From Akkermansiaceae bacterium (GTDB lineage: Bacteria; Verrucomicrobiota; Verrucomicrobiia; Verrucomicrobiales; Akkermansiaceae): a stretch of 12,177 bases of DNA. The position numbers and the translations under genes are program-made. The notes under the pieces are model-generated. The model made no database searches. It saw nothing but the letters and a program-made list of their open reading frames with translations, and had not been told where the DNA came from. Positions 1 through 6,261 of this stretch are shown one piece after another. Each line of letters begins with the position of its first letter. Position 1 is the stretch's first letter. The stretch lies in NCBI GenBank assembly GCA_018676385.1, contig JABHEX010000223.1:1-12177 (forward strand). The letters are read 5' to 3'.

Positions 1-791
1 CCCGCGCGTAATGCCGCTGAAGAGCATAATACTGCCGCGCCAAGCATGCCGCGAGATCCAGCCAGCAGACCAACACGCCCTGCATTTCCTTTGTGGAAAT
101 CGTGTGGCCGATGTGGCAGCAAACCTCTCAGGCTGTGAACATCATTTAAGCATAACTCTCCGTCTTTTGGAATCTGCAGCTCATCTATGAGAACTGTTTC
201 AATATTTCCTGTGTGATTCACCGCAGCAGGCATAAGCAAACCTCGCTTACATATACCCACTGTTAGTGTCAGATCAGCAATCACAGCTCCTTTGCATGGC
301 ACACCACTGTTACCATTAATCCCGGTGGGAATATCCATTGCAATCACACACGTATTGGGGCAGCCACGCTGCGTATTTATCCATCCTGCAGCCTCTGCGA
401 TAGAACCACGTAGCGGACCACTTGCCCCGATACCTAACAACCCATCTAAAACAATCCGAGGTCCTAAAGGAAGTGAGCTCCGATCATTGTTAATGACATC
501 AAGCTCACGCCACTTCTTACGCGGTAGTGCGTGCAAATGATTCGATTCCACCCCGCAGCGCACTGAGATTATCCATCCAGCCTGAGCGAGGTGTTTTAAA
601 GCCACCAAAGCATCACCTCCATTATTACCACGACCAATACATGCAATCGCTTCTCCTGGAACGGGATAGCGTCTTCGTATAGCATCAGCAATCCCTAGCC
701 CAGCCTTATCCATTAAGGCCTCTGGCGTAACGCCCATTTTAAATACACGCTTTTCCAAAAAACGCATTTCTTCACATGTAAAACACCCCAT
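1..791 (-). CDS. nnr: Bifunctional NAD(P)H-hydrate repair enzyme (epimerase + dehydratase), 3' end cut by window edge
   Basis: The minus-strand frame is open from the ATG at 789-791 to the window edge (263 codons seen, no stop). The protein should repair NADHX and NADPHX, the damaged hydrated forms of NADH and NADPH: the N-terminal YjeF domain epimerises R and S forms, and the C-terminal domain dehydrates the S form using ADP or ATP. Visible motifs are the glycine-rich GNNGGD loop (residues 55-60), the VLDGLLGIG segment with the expected catalytic Asp at 116, and DIPTG (153-157). The dehydratase domain begins near residue 215 and shows its typical HKG(x)2G start (233-238), then GLLAGSRGMLGAA. 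The residue after NGGD is Ala where many family members have Gly. About half of the usual ~500 residues are missing beyond position 1. The start lies 37 bp after the stop of the coiled-coil gene, so co-transcription is likely. No clear Shine-Dalgarno site is present. Family assignment is firm. Confidence 0.93.
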   Translation of the reverse strand, partial: MGCFTCEEMRFLEKRVFKMGVTPEALMDKAGLGIADAIRRRYPVPGEAIACIGRGNNGGDALVALKHLAQAGWIISVRCGVESNHLHALPRKKWRELDVINNDRSSLPLGPRIVLDGLLGIGASGPLRGSIAEAAGWINTQRGCPNTCVIAMDIPTGINGNSGVPCKGAVIADLTLTVGICKRGLLMPAAVNHTGNIETVLIDELQIPKDGELCLNDVHSLRGLLPHRPHDFHKGNAGRVGLLAGSRGMLGAAVLCSSAALRA

Positions 792-828
792 ACGACAACA
801 ACCCTAGCTGGAGATTAGCAAAAACCAA

Positions 829-1704
829 TTACATTCCCGCCATGGATACCAGCTTGTTGTTAAGTGCGATTGAACTGCGCAAGCTCTGCATTTGAGCAAT
901 GAGGCTTAGGTGGTCTTTGCAAATTTGGCGACAAACAGGATTGGTGCTCGCATGGTTACTAACATACCGGCCGATTGCACAAAAATGCTCTTGTATACCT
1001 AACTCTATCAAGCCAATCTCTGCACTTAACTGTGATATATCTCGGTTTGCTTTACCAATGCTCTGGTATGCCTCTGAGGCCTCTTGGCGCAGTCGCCCTC
1101 TGTCCTCCGCAATACTCTCCTCAATTCGGGTGATTAGAAGATCCAGCTTGGTGATACGCTCACCAACTTCATCGCGAGAATCCTTGAGACGCGCAAACTC
1201 GTTTTTATAATCAGACAATTTGCGCCTCTCTAACTGAACTATTTCAGCATTATCCACATCTTCACTTAGCACCTGAATTTTAGTACGGCTCGCATCGAAT
1301 TTGCGCCGCAGTAGTCGTGCCTTTGAAATTATTTCATCACGCTCCGCAACAAGTGCCGTAGATTTAGCAAATAATTCGTCGCGCTTTTTCTCCAAAGCCA
1401 AACATGATTGGTTAGATTTATTGAGCACAGCATTACGCTCTTCATGCGATAAATCCAATACATCGCCCGCTTTATTTGCTTTCAGATCAATCTCATTTTT
1501 CTGAAGCATGAACTTACGCAAAGTCCAATACTCAACACTTATATCCTCGATATCCTCGGCACGCTCCCACACGATTTCACCCAAGATCTCCTCAGCCAGA
1601 CGCAACAAGTGCATCTCGTCAGCAGCTTCGGACATACGCTTGTTTTTCCGATGAATACCAAAGGAAAGCGCCACTCTAGCTAGTAAATAACGAGTACTGT
1701 TCAT
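829..1704 (-). CDS. Unrecognised coiled-coil protein, 291 aa
   Basis: I do not recognise this protein. It is highly charged, with long Glu/Lys/Arg-rich stretches spaced like heptads. The region from about residue 85 to 235 looks like continuous alpha-helical coiled coil (for example the stretch around residues 104-145 and again 150-205). No signal peptide or membrane segment is evident. The N-terminus is basic (RYLLAR, HRKNKR). The C-terminal 50 residues contain three Cys and two His (C242, C258, C262, H240, H251), but not in a standard zinc-finger spacing. The ATG at 1704 gives the longest frame. M24 (1635) is an alternative that would drop the basic N-terminus. It lies between acs (40 bp upstream) and nnr (37 bp downstream) in the same direction, which suggests one transcript but does not give a function. 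A structural or scaffold role is conceivable, without direct support. Confidence 0.8.
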   Translation of the reverse strand: MNSTRYLLARVALSFGIHRKNKRMSEAADEMHLLRLAEEILGEIVWERAEDIEDISVEYWTLRKFMLQKNEIDLKANKAGDVLDLSHEERNAVLNKSNQSCLALEKKRDELFAKSTALVAERDEIISKARLLRRKFDASRTKIQVLSEDVDNAEIVQLERRKLSDYKNEFARLKDSRDEVGERITKLDLLITRIEESIAEDRGRLRQEASEAYQSIGKANRDISQLSAEIGLIELGIQEHFCAIGRYVSNHASTNPVCRQICKDHLSLIAQMQSLRSSIALNNKLVSMAGM

Positions 1705-1707
1705 AAG

Positions 1708-1723
1708 CTAATATCATTATTAG
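1708..1723. repeat. Short perfect inverted repeat before the coiled-coil gene
   Basis: CTAATA (1708-1713) and TATTAG (1718-1723) are perfectly complementary around a 4-base loop. The repeat ends 3 bases upstream of the ATG at 1704, so in the mRNA it would form a weak AT-rich hairpin over the region where the ribosome binds. It could be an operator half-site pair, a weak translational control element or chance; the stem holds only two G:C pairs. Confidence 0.3.
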
Positions 1724-1744
1724 ACGGATGGATGTTTTTAAAAG

Positions 1745-3697
1745 TCACTTTTTATTAACCATCGCCTGTAAATTCTTTACAACATTTATATCCTCCAAGG
1801 TAGACATATTACCACTCGCTTTACCAGTCGCGACGAGTTCTTTGAGTAGTCGGCGCATGATCTTGCCTGAGCGCGTCTTGGGTAATGCGGGTGTAAGGTA
1901 CACGTCATCTGGTTTGGCGATAGCTCCGATGATTTTCCCAACATGATTACGTAATTCCTTGGCCAGCGCATCACTCGGGTTGACGGTGCTTTTTAAGGTG
2001 ACGAATGCAGAAATCGCTTCGCCTTTGATCTCATGCGGACGGCCAACTACAGCTGCTTCCGCCACGGCCTTGTGAGCGACCAAGGCGCTTTCAACTTCCG
2101 CGGTTCCAAGGCGGTGGCCCGAGACGTTCAGTACGTCGTCGAGACGACCTACGATCCAGAAGTTTCCTTTGCGGTCGCGGCGAGCACCATCGCCTGCGGT
2201 GTACATGCCCTTATAGTCACTCCAGTAGGTATCGCGGTAGCGTTTTTTATCGCCGTAAATCGTGCGTAGCATACTTGGCCACGGCTGACGAATAACGAGT
2301 TTACCACCCTCGTTTGCCTTACACTCCTTACCTTCCTCATCAAGGATGGCGGCATCGACGCCAAAGAAGGGCAACGTGGCAGTTCCCGGTTTGATTGAGG
2401 TGCAGCCGGGTAATGGTGAAATCATGATGCCGCCTGTCTCTGTCTGCCACCAAGTATCAACAATTGGACAACGTCCACCACCAATTTTGTTATAATACCA
2501 CATCCAAGCCTCTGGGTTAATTGGCTCACCTACTGTTCCTAATAAACGTAGTGACGTAAGGTCATGTTTATCCACTAACTCATCACCAGCCTTAATGAAG
2601 GCACGAATTGCAGTCGGTGCTGTGTAGAAAATACTGACGCCATACTCTTCGACAATTTGCCAAAAACGTGAAAAGTCTGGGAAGTTTGGCGCACCCTCGT
2701 ACATCACCTGTGTTACGCCGTTGAGCATTGGGCCGTAAGTAATGTATGAGTGCCCAGTGATCCAGCCAACATCGGCGGTGCACCAGTAAACATCCTCATC
2801 ACGCATATCGAAGATATATTTACAGGTCGCGTAAGTGCCGATCATGTAACCACCGGTAGTGTGCAGGATGCCTTTGGGTTTTCCGGTGGATCCAGAAGTG
2901 TAGAGAATGAAAAGCGGGTGCTCGGAATCAAATGCCTTCGCCTTGTGGATGGCAGGAGCTTTAGCGATTTCATCATGCCACCAAACATCGCGGCCACGCT
3001 TCATCTTTACCTGATTTTCAGTACGCTTGAGCACAATGACTTTTTTAACAAATTTGTCGCGTTTAAGTGCCTCATCGACATTAACCTTCAAATCAACCAC
3101 TCCACCTCGGCGCCATCCGCCATCAGCAGTAATCACACAGGATGCTTCCGAGTCGTCTAACCTATCTTTGATCGACTCTGCAGAGAAGCCACCGAATATG
3201 ACGGAATGCACAGCACCAATACGAGCACATGCAAGCATAGCGACGGTTGCCTCTACTACCATCGGCATGTAGATCAGAACACGATCTTTGGACTTAACGC
3301 CATTTGCTTGTAATACATTTGCAAACCGGCAGACCTCACGCTGAAGCTGGTAGTAGGTCAGGGTACGTTTATCGCCGGGTTCGCCTTCCCAGATAATTGC
3401 AGCCTTGTTACCGCGGCCTTCCGCCACATGGCGATCCACGCAGTTCACACAGACATTGGTTTTACCTCCGACAAACCACTTGGCGTATGGAGCCTTCCAG
3501 TCAAGCACCTTGGTCCATTTTTTATCCCAATGCAGCTCTCTCGCTTCGCGCCCCCAGAACGTAGCCGGCTTCTCGATCGACTCCTTGTGCATGCGTTTGT
3601 ACTGCGCCATGCTCGAGATTCGGGCTTTCTTGGAAAATTCCTTCGATGGCTTGAACTCACGGTCTTCGCTGAGGTGGCTTTCAATGTTTTTACTCAT
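1745..3697 (-). CDS. acs: Acetyl-CoA synthetase (AMP-forming)
   Basis: Cytoplasmic enzyme that activates acetate to acetyl-CoA in two steps through acetyl-AMP, feeding acetate into central carbon metabolism. The 650-residue length is typical of the family. The N-terminal ACS cap is followed by the adenylation core with the phosphate-binding loop TSGSTGKPKG (267-276), GTVGEPINPEAW (387-398), and DTWWQTETG (414-422). The second Trp of that motif, W417, aligns with the residue that limits the acyl pocket to acetate in Salmonella Acs. Arg and Asp of the hinge lie in the YTAGDGARRDRKG region (499-511) and GRLDDVLNVSG (517-527). PKTRSGKIMRR (606-616) holds K612, the lysine acetylated in homologues to switch the enzyme off. 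The active site therefore looks complete and the enzyme should be functional and acetylation-controlled. The ATG at 3697 matches the usual N-terminus; no Shine-Dalgarno site precedes it. No acetyltransferase or deacetylase gene is in view. Confidence 0.98.
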   Translation of the reverse strand: MSKNIESHLSEDREFKPSKEFSKKARISSMAQYKRMHKESIEKPATFWGREARELHWDKKWTKVLDWKAPYAKWFVGGKTNVCVNCVDRHVAEGRGNKAAIIWEGEPGDKRTLTYYQLQREVCRFANVLQANGVKSKDRVLIYMPMVVEATVAMLACARIGAVHSVIFGGFSAESIKDRLDDSEASCVITADGGWRRGGVVDLKVNVDEALKRDKFVKKVIVLKRTENQVKMKRGRDVWWHDEIAKAPAIHKAKAFDSEHPLFILYTSGSTGKPKGILHTTGGYMIGTYATCKYIFDMRDEDVYWCTADVGWITGHSYITYGPMLNGVTQVMYEGAPNFPDFSRFWQIVEEYGVSIFYTAPTAIRAFIKAGDELVDKHDLTSLRLLGTVGEPINPEAWMWYYNKIGGGRCPIVDTWWQTETGGIMISPLPGCTSIKPGTATLPFFGVDAAILDEEGKECKANEGGKLVIRQPWPSMLRTIYGDKKRYRDTYWSDYKGMYTAGDGARRDRKGNFWIVGRLDDVLNVSGHRLGTAEVESALVAHKAVAEAAVVGRPHEIKGEAISAFVTLKSTVNPSDALAKELRNHVGKIIGAIAKPDDVYLTPALPKTRSGKIMRRLLKELVATGKASGNMSTLEDINVVKNLQAMVNKK

Positions 3698-4043
3698 GGA
3701 TAAAGTGTAACTTGATTACATACCCAAACTAACGATTGCACACAACTTGGCAATCCTACATTTCACCAAGTCAGACATGCTTATTATCAAGCTCATCGGT
3801 CAAGAATTTGCTACCCTCCAATATCAAAAAATCGTTATTCTAACGTCTGGATCCGATAATTCCTGATTTCTTAGATGCGCACTATAATGACGATAGAAAC
3901 AAATAAAATCTACTCACTCGTCAATCACACCTGCGGGACTGACTCAACGGACAAATCTCTAACCTAACGGATGCGATGTTGGTAAACAATTTCAGCACCT
4001 CCAAGTCGAAATTAATCAGTAAGCTTTATCGTGTTTCTCTTAA
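3698..4043. other. 346 bp intergenic stretch without a recognisable gene
   Basis: This gap lies downstream of the pseudouridine synthase gene and upstream of acs, so it should hold the acs promoter. I could not place that promoter with confidence. A weak minus-strand pair, TTGTGT and TATGTA with 17 bp spacing, lies about 25-55 bp before the acs start. A 20-codon minus-strand ORF (3716-3778) ends 18 bp before acs and might be a leader peptide or chance. A perfect TATAAT occurs on the plus strand at 3883-3888, but with a poor -35 and no gene behind it. No tRNA, terminator hairpin with a T-tract, or repeat was seen. Confidence 0.5.
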
Positions 4044-4901
4044 TTACCTGCGCCGCTTTGGAGGGCGGCCCGATGACTTTCCACGAACCTGTTTCTTTGC
4101 CGTTTTTCTCACCGATCGATGAGAGGAAGCGTTTTTCGATGGTCGTTGGCGTTTTGCTTTTTCCACATCGGCGGGTTGTTTACGAGGCTTTGGGTTCGTT
4201 TTTAGTGCCTCAATTTCATTTGGCTCGAGAGCATACCATTCACCTGGCGCAAGTCCACCTCCACCAAGTGAACCGATACGCACGCGCACTAGCTTGGTGA
4301 CACGCAAATGGACAGCTTCAAACATCAACCGGATCTGGCGTTTCAAACCTGTCTCTAATACCACACTGACACGGCGTGGTGAGAGTCGTCGCACCGCCTT
4401 GGCAGCCGCCCTGCCTTCCGGGGTATACACTCCGGCTATGAGTTTATCCATTACATCGTTTTGGAACGCTTGGTTAAGCGTCACAATGTATTCCTTTTCC
4501 ACCTTCTGTCGTGGATGAGTTAGGCTCAGCGCAAGATCACCGTCATTCGTAAGAACAATAATACCCTCTGATTCTTTATCGAGCCTACCAACATTTTTCA
4601 AATGATGAAGTTTCTGTGGTAATGCTGCGTAGATAGTTTCCCTTCCCAGCTCATCCTTTGCTGTGCAAACAAGTCCTCGGGGTTTATTAAACAAAATAAC
4701 TTCTGTGGATCTCGGTGTTACAATCCTTTTGCCTACACGCACCGCATCATCCGATGTGACGCGCGTTGCGGGATTAACACAAATCGCGTTGTTTACATAT
4801 ACTCCACCTTCTTGGATCATGGCGTCACACGCACGCCTCGAGCCCACGCCGCATGAGGCTAAAAACTTGTTTAGTCGGGTTCCTTGTGCTGGGTTGCTCA
4901 T
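4044..4901 (-). CDS. rRNA pseudouridine synthase, RsuA/RluB family
   Basis: Converts a uridine of ribosomal RNA to pseudouridine during ribosome assembly. An N-terminal S4 RNA-binding domain spans about residues 8-60 (RLNKFLASCGVGSRRACDAM). The catalytic domain follows, with GRLDKESEG (105-113) carrying the catalytic Asp at 108, then IVLTNDGDLA (115-124), EKEY (135-138) and the RQIR motif (188-191). The S4 domain and LTNDG motif point to the RluB/RsuA/RluF branch, and RluB is the best guess; the exact rRNA target cannot be read from the sequence, so no gene symbol is given. The last 50 residues form a Lys/Arg-rich low-complexity tail ending PPKRRR, likely for rRNA contact. The gene starts only 22 bp after the T-tract of the terminator that closes the ribosomal protein operon. 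It therefore needs its own promoter there or depends on readthrough. A TTTAAT hexamer (4907-4912, minus strand) sits 5 bases before the ATG. Confidence 0.93.
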   Translation of the reverse strand: MSNPAQGTRLNKFLASCGVGSRRACDAMIQEGGVYVNNAICVNPATRVTSDDAVRVGKRIVTPRSTEVILFNKPRGLVCTAKDELGRETIYAALPQKLHHLKNVGRLDKESEGIIVLTNDGDLALSLTHPRQKVEKEYIVTLNQAFQNDVMDKLIAGVYTPEGRAAAKAVRRLSPRRVSVVLETGLKRQIRLMFEAVHLRVTKLVRVRIGSLGGGGLAPGEWYALEPNEIEALKTNPKPRKQPADVEKAKRQRPSKNASSHRSVRKTAKKQVRGKSSGRPPKRRR

Positions 4902-4923
4902 GTTCGATTAAATGAAAGTGGAC

Positions 4924-4960
4924 AAAAAAACCCGCCCGAATGGATTTCATTGGGCGGGTT
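4924..4960 (-). terminator. Strong intrinsic terminator of the rplM-rpsI operon
   Basis: Read on the minus strand, AACCCGCCC (4952-4960) pairs perfectly with GGGCGGGTT (4929-4937). An inner AATG/CATT extension, one bulged base and a 5-base loop complete the hairpin. It runs directly into a tract of seven T (4924-4930). It starts 19 bp after the stop codon of the small basic protein gene. The plus-strand reading has no T-tract behind the stem, so it works in one direction only. Confidence 0.93.
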
Positions 4961-4979
4961 GTAATAGGGTGCTTAAAGC

Positions 4980-5135
4980 TTATGCTTCTGGCTTGGTCTT
5001 GGGGAGGCCAATCGGACTGGCTCCCTTCTTCCACTGGCCACGCTGCTTGAGCAGCTTGATGCGTTCAAATCGCTTGAGTACAGAACGCTTTCCGCTGGCT
5101 CCGCCAGCTGTCTTTAATGATGAATGCTTTGACAT
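4980..5135 (-). CDS. Small basic protein of PVC-type bacteria (TIGR04137-like), 51 aa
   Basis: A 52-codon frame from ATG at 5133-5135 to TAA at 4980-4982 encodes 51 residues rich in Lys and Arg. Its core, SVLKRFERIKLLK (18-30), then W36 and SPIGLPK (40-46), follows the pattern of a short basic protein family annotated in Verrucomicrobia, Planctomycetes and Chlamydiae (TIGR04137, recalled from memory). The function of that family is unknown to me. It starts 24 bp after the rpsI stop codon and is followed after 19 bp by the operon terminator, so it is the last gene of the L13-S9 transcript. Its size, charge and position suggest a ribosome-associated role, which is inference. No Shine-Dalgarno site precedes it; ATG follows TTTACC. 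Confidence 0.88.
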   Translation of the reverse strand: MSKHSSLKTAGGASGKRSVLKRFERIKLLKQRGQWKKGASPIGLPKTKPEA

Positions 5136-5159
5136 GGTAAATTGAGGTTCTGGTATGGA

Positions 5160-5555
5160 TTAACGCTTGGAGAACTGGAACTTCTTACGCGCACCTGGCT
5201 GACCGTATTTCTTGCGCTCTTTCTGACGTGGGTCACGGCGCATTAAACCAGCTTCCTTCAGTGCTGGGCGAAGTTCTTCATCGTGCTCACAGAGAGCTCG
5301 TGATATGCCAAGGCGGATTGCTCCAACTTGACCTGTCATACCGCCACCCTTGGCGACGACCTTGACATCAAACTTATTGGTAAGCTTGGCCCTTTGAAAA
5401 GGCTCAAGCAGTGAGTTTTGGAGTGTCACCGTGGGGACATACTCCTCAAAGGGACGGTTATTGATGGTGATACGTCCGGTTCCTGGTGTAATCCAAACGC
5501 GTGCGACGGATGTCTTGCGGCGTCCAGTAGCACAGTATGTAGTAGCTTCGCTCAT
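5160..5555 (-). CDS. rpsI: 30S ribosomal protein S9
   Basis: Ribosomal protein uS9 of the small subunit head, whose C-terminal tail reaches the P-site tRNA. The 131-residue length is standard. The sequence has the family signature in full: ATGRRKTSVARVW near the N-terminus (9-21), VVAKGGGMTGQVGAIRLGI in the middle, and the basic C-terminus ending FQFSKR, whose final SKR is the conserved tRNA-contacting end. It lies 36 bp downstream of rplM, the conserved bacterial pairing, and 24 bp upstream of the small basic protein gene. No Shine-Dalgarno site precedes the ATG, as for its neighbours. Confidence 0.98.
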   Translation of the reverse strand: MSEATTYCATGRRKTSVARVWITPGTGRITINNRPFEEYVPTVTLQNSLLEPFQRAKLTNKFDVKVVAKGGGMTGQVGAIRLGISRALCEHDEELRPALKEAGLMRRDPRQKERKKYGQPGARKKFQFSKR

Positions 5556-5591
5556 GAGAAAATTTAGTTAAAGTTAGAATGTTTTAGAGGA

Positions 5592-6023
5592 TTAGCCGAT
5601 TTCGTAGGTCTCTGGCTGCTGTGCATCATGACCGTGCTCAGAGCCGATAACAACCTTGAGTTTTTTGTAGATGGCATCTCCCAGTTTGTTGTGGGGGATC
5701 ATGCCGCGGACGGCACGCTCCAGCAGGAGCTCGGGGCGGCGGGCACGCACCTTTTTTGGTGTCTCTACCTTCTGGTTACCAACATAACCGGTGTAGTGCG
5801 TGTAGATTTTCTCAGTCTCTTTATTACCGGTCAGTACAACCTTCTCGGCATTGGTAATGATGACGTAATCGCCGGTATCGACGTGTGCGGTGAAGATGGG
5901 CTTGTGCTTGCCGCGTAATAGGATGGCTGCCTCGACGGCAACCTGACCAAGCACCTTATCTGTGGCGTCGATCACATACCATTTACGCTCAACTTCGTGG
6001 GCCTTTGCTGAAAAGGTTTTCAT
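5592..6023 (-). CDS. rplM: 50S ribosomal protein L13
   Basis: Ribosomal protein uL13, an early assembly protein of the large subunit that binds 23S rRNA. The 143-residue length is normal. Recognisable parts are KTFSAKAHEVERKWYVIDA at the N-terminus, the LRGKHKP segment (36-42), GDYVIITNA (51-59), the YTHYTGYVGN stretch (74-83) and the AVRGMIPHNKLG motif (104-115). First gene of the operon rplM-rpsI-small basic protein. The ATG at 6023 gives the canonical N-terminus. It is preceded by CCAACC without a Shine-Dalgarno site. In Escherichia coli L13 represses its own operon through the mRNA leader; whether that holds here is unknown. Confidence 0.98.
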   Translation of the reverse strand: MKTFSAKAHEVERKWYVIDATDKVLGQVAVEAAILLRGKHKPIFTAHVDTGDYVIITNAEKVVLTGNKETEKIYTHYTGYVGNQKVETPKKVRARRPELLLERAVRGMIPHNKLGDAIYKKLKVVIGSEHGHDAQQPETYEIG

Positions 6024-6128
6024 GGTTGGTTATATTGGAGTAGTGGTTTTTAAAAAATAGCTTGGCATGCTGAAAACGCATACTTTTGCCGACTTCCCAG
6101 GGTGATGAATCCATAATCAGGAGACACT

Positions 6129-6149
6129 GCCCACCTCGCTCTGAGGGGC
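6129..6149 (-). promoter_or_regulatory. GC-rich stem-loop in the rplM leader region
   Basis: On the plus strand GCCCACCTC (6129-6137) pairs with GAGGGGC (6143-6149), with two bulged bases and a 5-base loop. It has no T-tract on either side, so it is not an intrinsic terminator. Its place between the candidate promoter and rplM suggests a leader structure, perhaps for autoregulation by L13; this is inference. Confidence 0.3.
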
Positions 6150-6153
6150 GCGC

Positions 6154-6182
6154 AAACTAGGAGGCAATAAATGACATGTCAA
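6154..6182 (-). promoter_or_regulatory. rplM: Candidate promoter of the rplM-rpsI operon
   Basis: On the minus strand a perfect -35 hexamer TTGACA (6177-6182) is followed after 17 bp by TAGTTT (6154-6159), which matches only three of six bases of the -10 consensus. Spacing and direction fit the ribosomal operon starting at 6023. Transcription would begin near 6147, leaving a leader of about 125 bases. A GC-rich stem-loop (6129-6137 with 6143-6149) lies at the very start of that leader. Confidence 0.35.
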
Positions 6183-6250
6183 CCCAAATTTCCCTTAGTT
6201 TTAAATTTTGCGGCATGCCATCATCCCGACGAGGTATTTGACAAATCAAC

Positions 6251-6255
6251 AGGAG
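6251..6255 (+). promoter_or_regulatory. Shine-Dalgarno site fixing the channel gene start
   Basis: AGGAG lies 6 bases before the ATG at 6262-6264. It decides the start in favour of this ATG over the in-frame TTG at 6208, which would add 18 residues and has no site. It is the only canonical Shine-Dalgarno site in front of any of the eleven gene starts in the window. Confidence 0.85.
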
Positions 6256-6261
6256 ACCAGC

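Noticed and set aside
292..540. Plus-strand open frame of 82 codons at the left end
   Set aside because: It is antisense to nnr, whose YjeF motifs are clear in the opposite frame.
2750..3160. Plus-strand open frame of 136 codons within acs
   Set aside because: It lies antisense to strongly conserved acs sequence and its translation shows no domain; it is a shadow of codon bias in the real gene.
3883..3888. Perfect TATAAT on the plus strand
   Set aside because: The hexamer 17 bp upstream is a poor -35 and no plus-strand gene or RNA is recognisable downstream.
6115..6126. A 12-base word AATCAGGAGACA shared with the minus strand at 11593-11604
   Set aside because: Several shared 12-mers are expected by chance between both strands of a 12 kb window, and the two contexts have no common function.
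6208..6261. Longer N-terminus for the channel from a TTG at 6208
   Set aside because: No Shine-Dalgarno site precedes it, while AGGAG stands 6 bases before the ATG at 6262.
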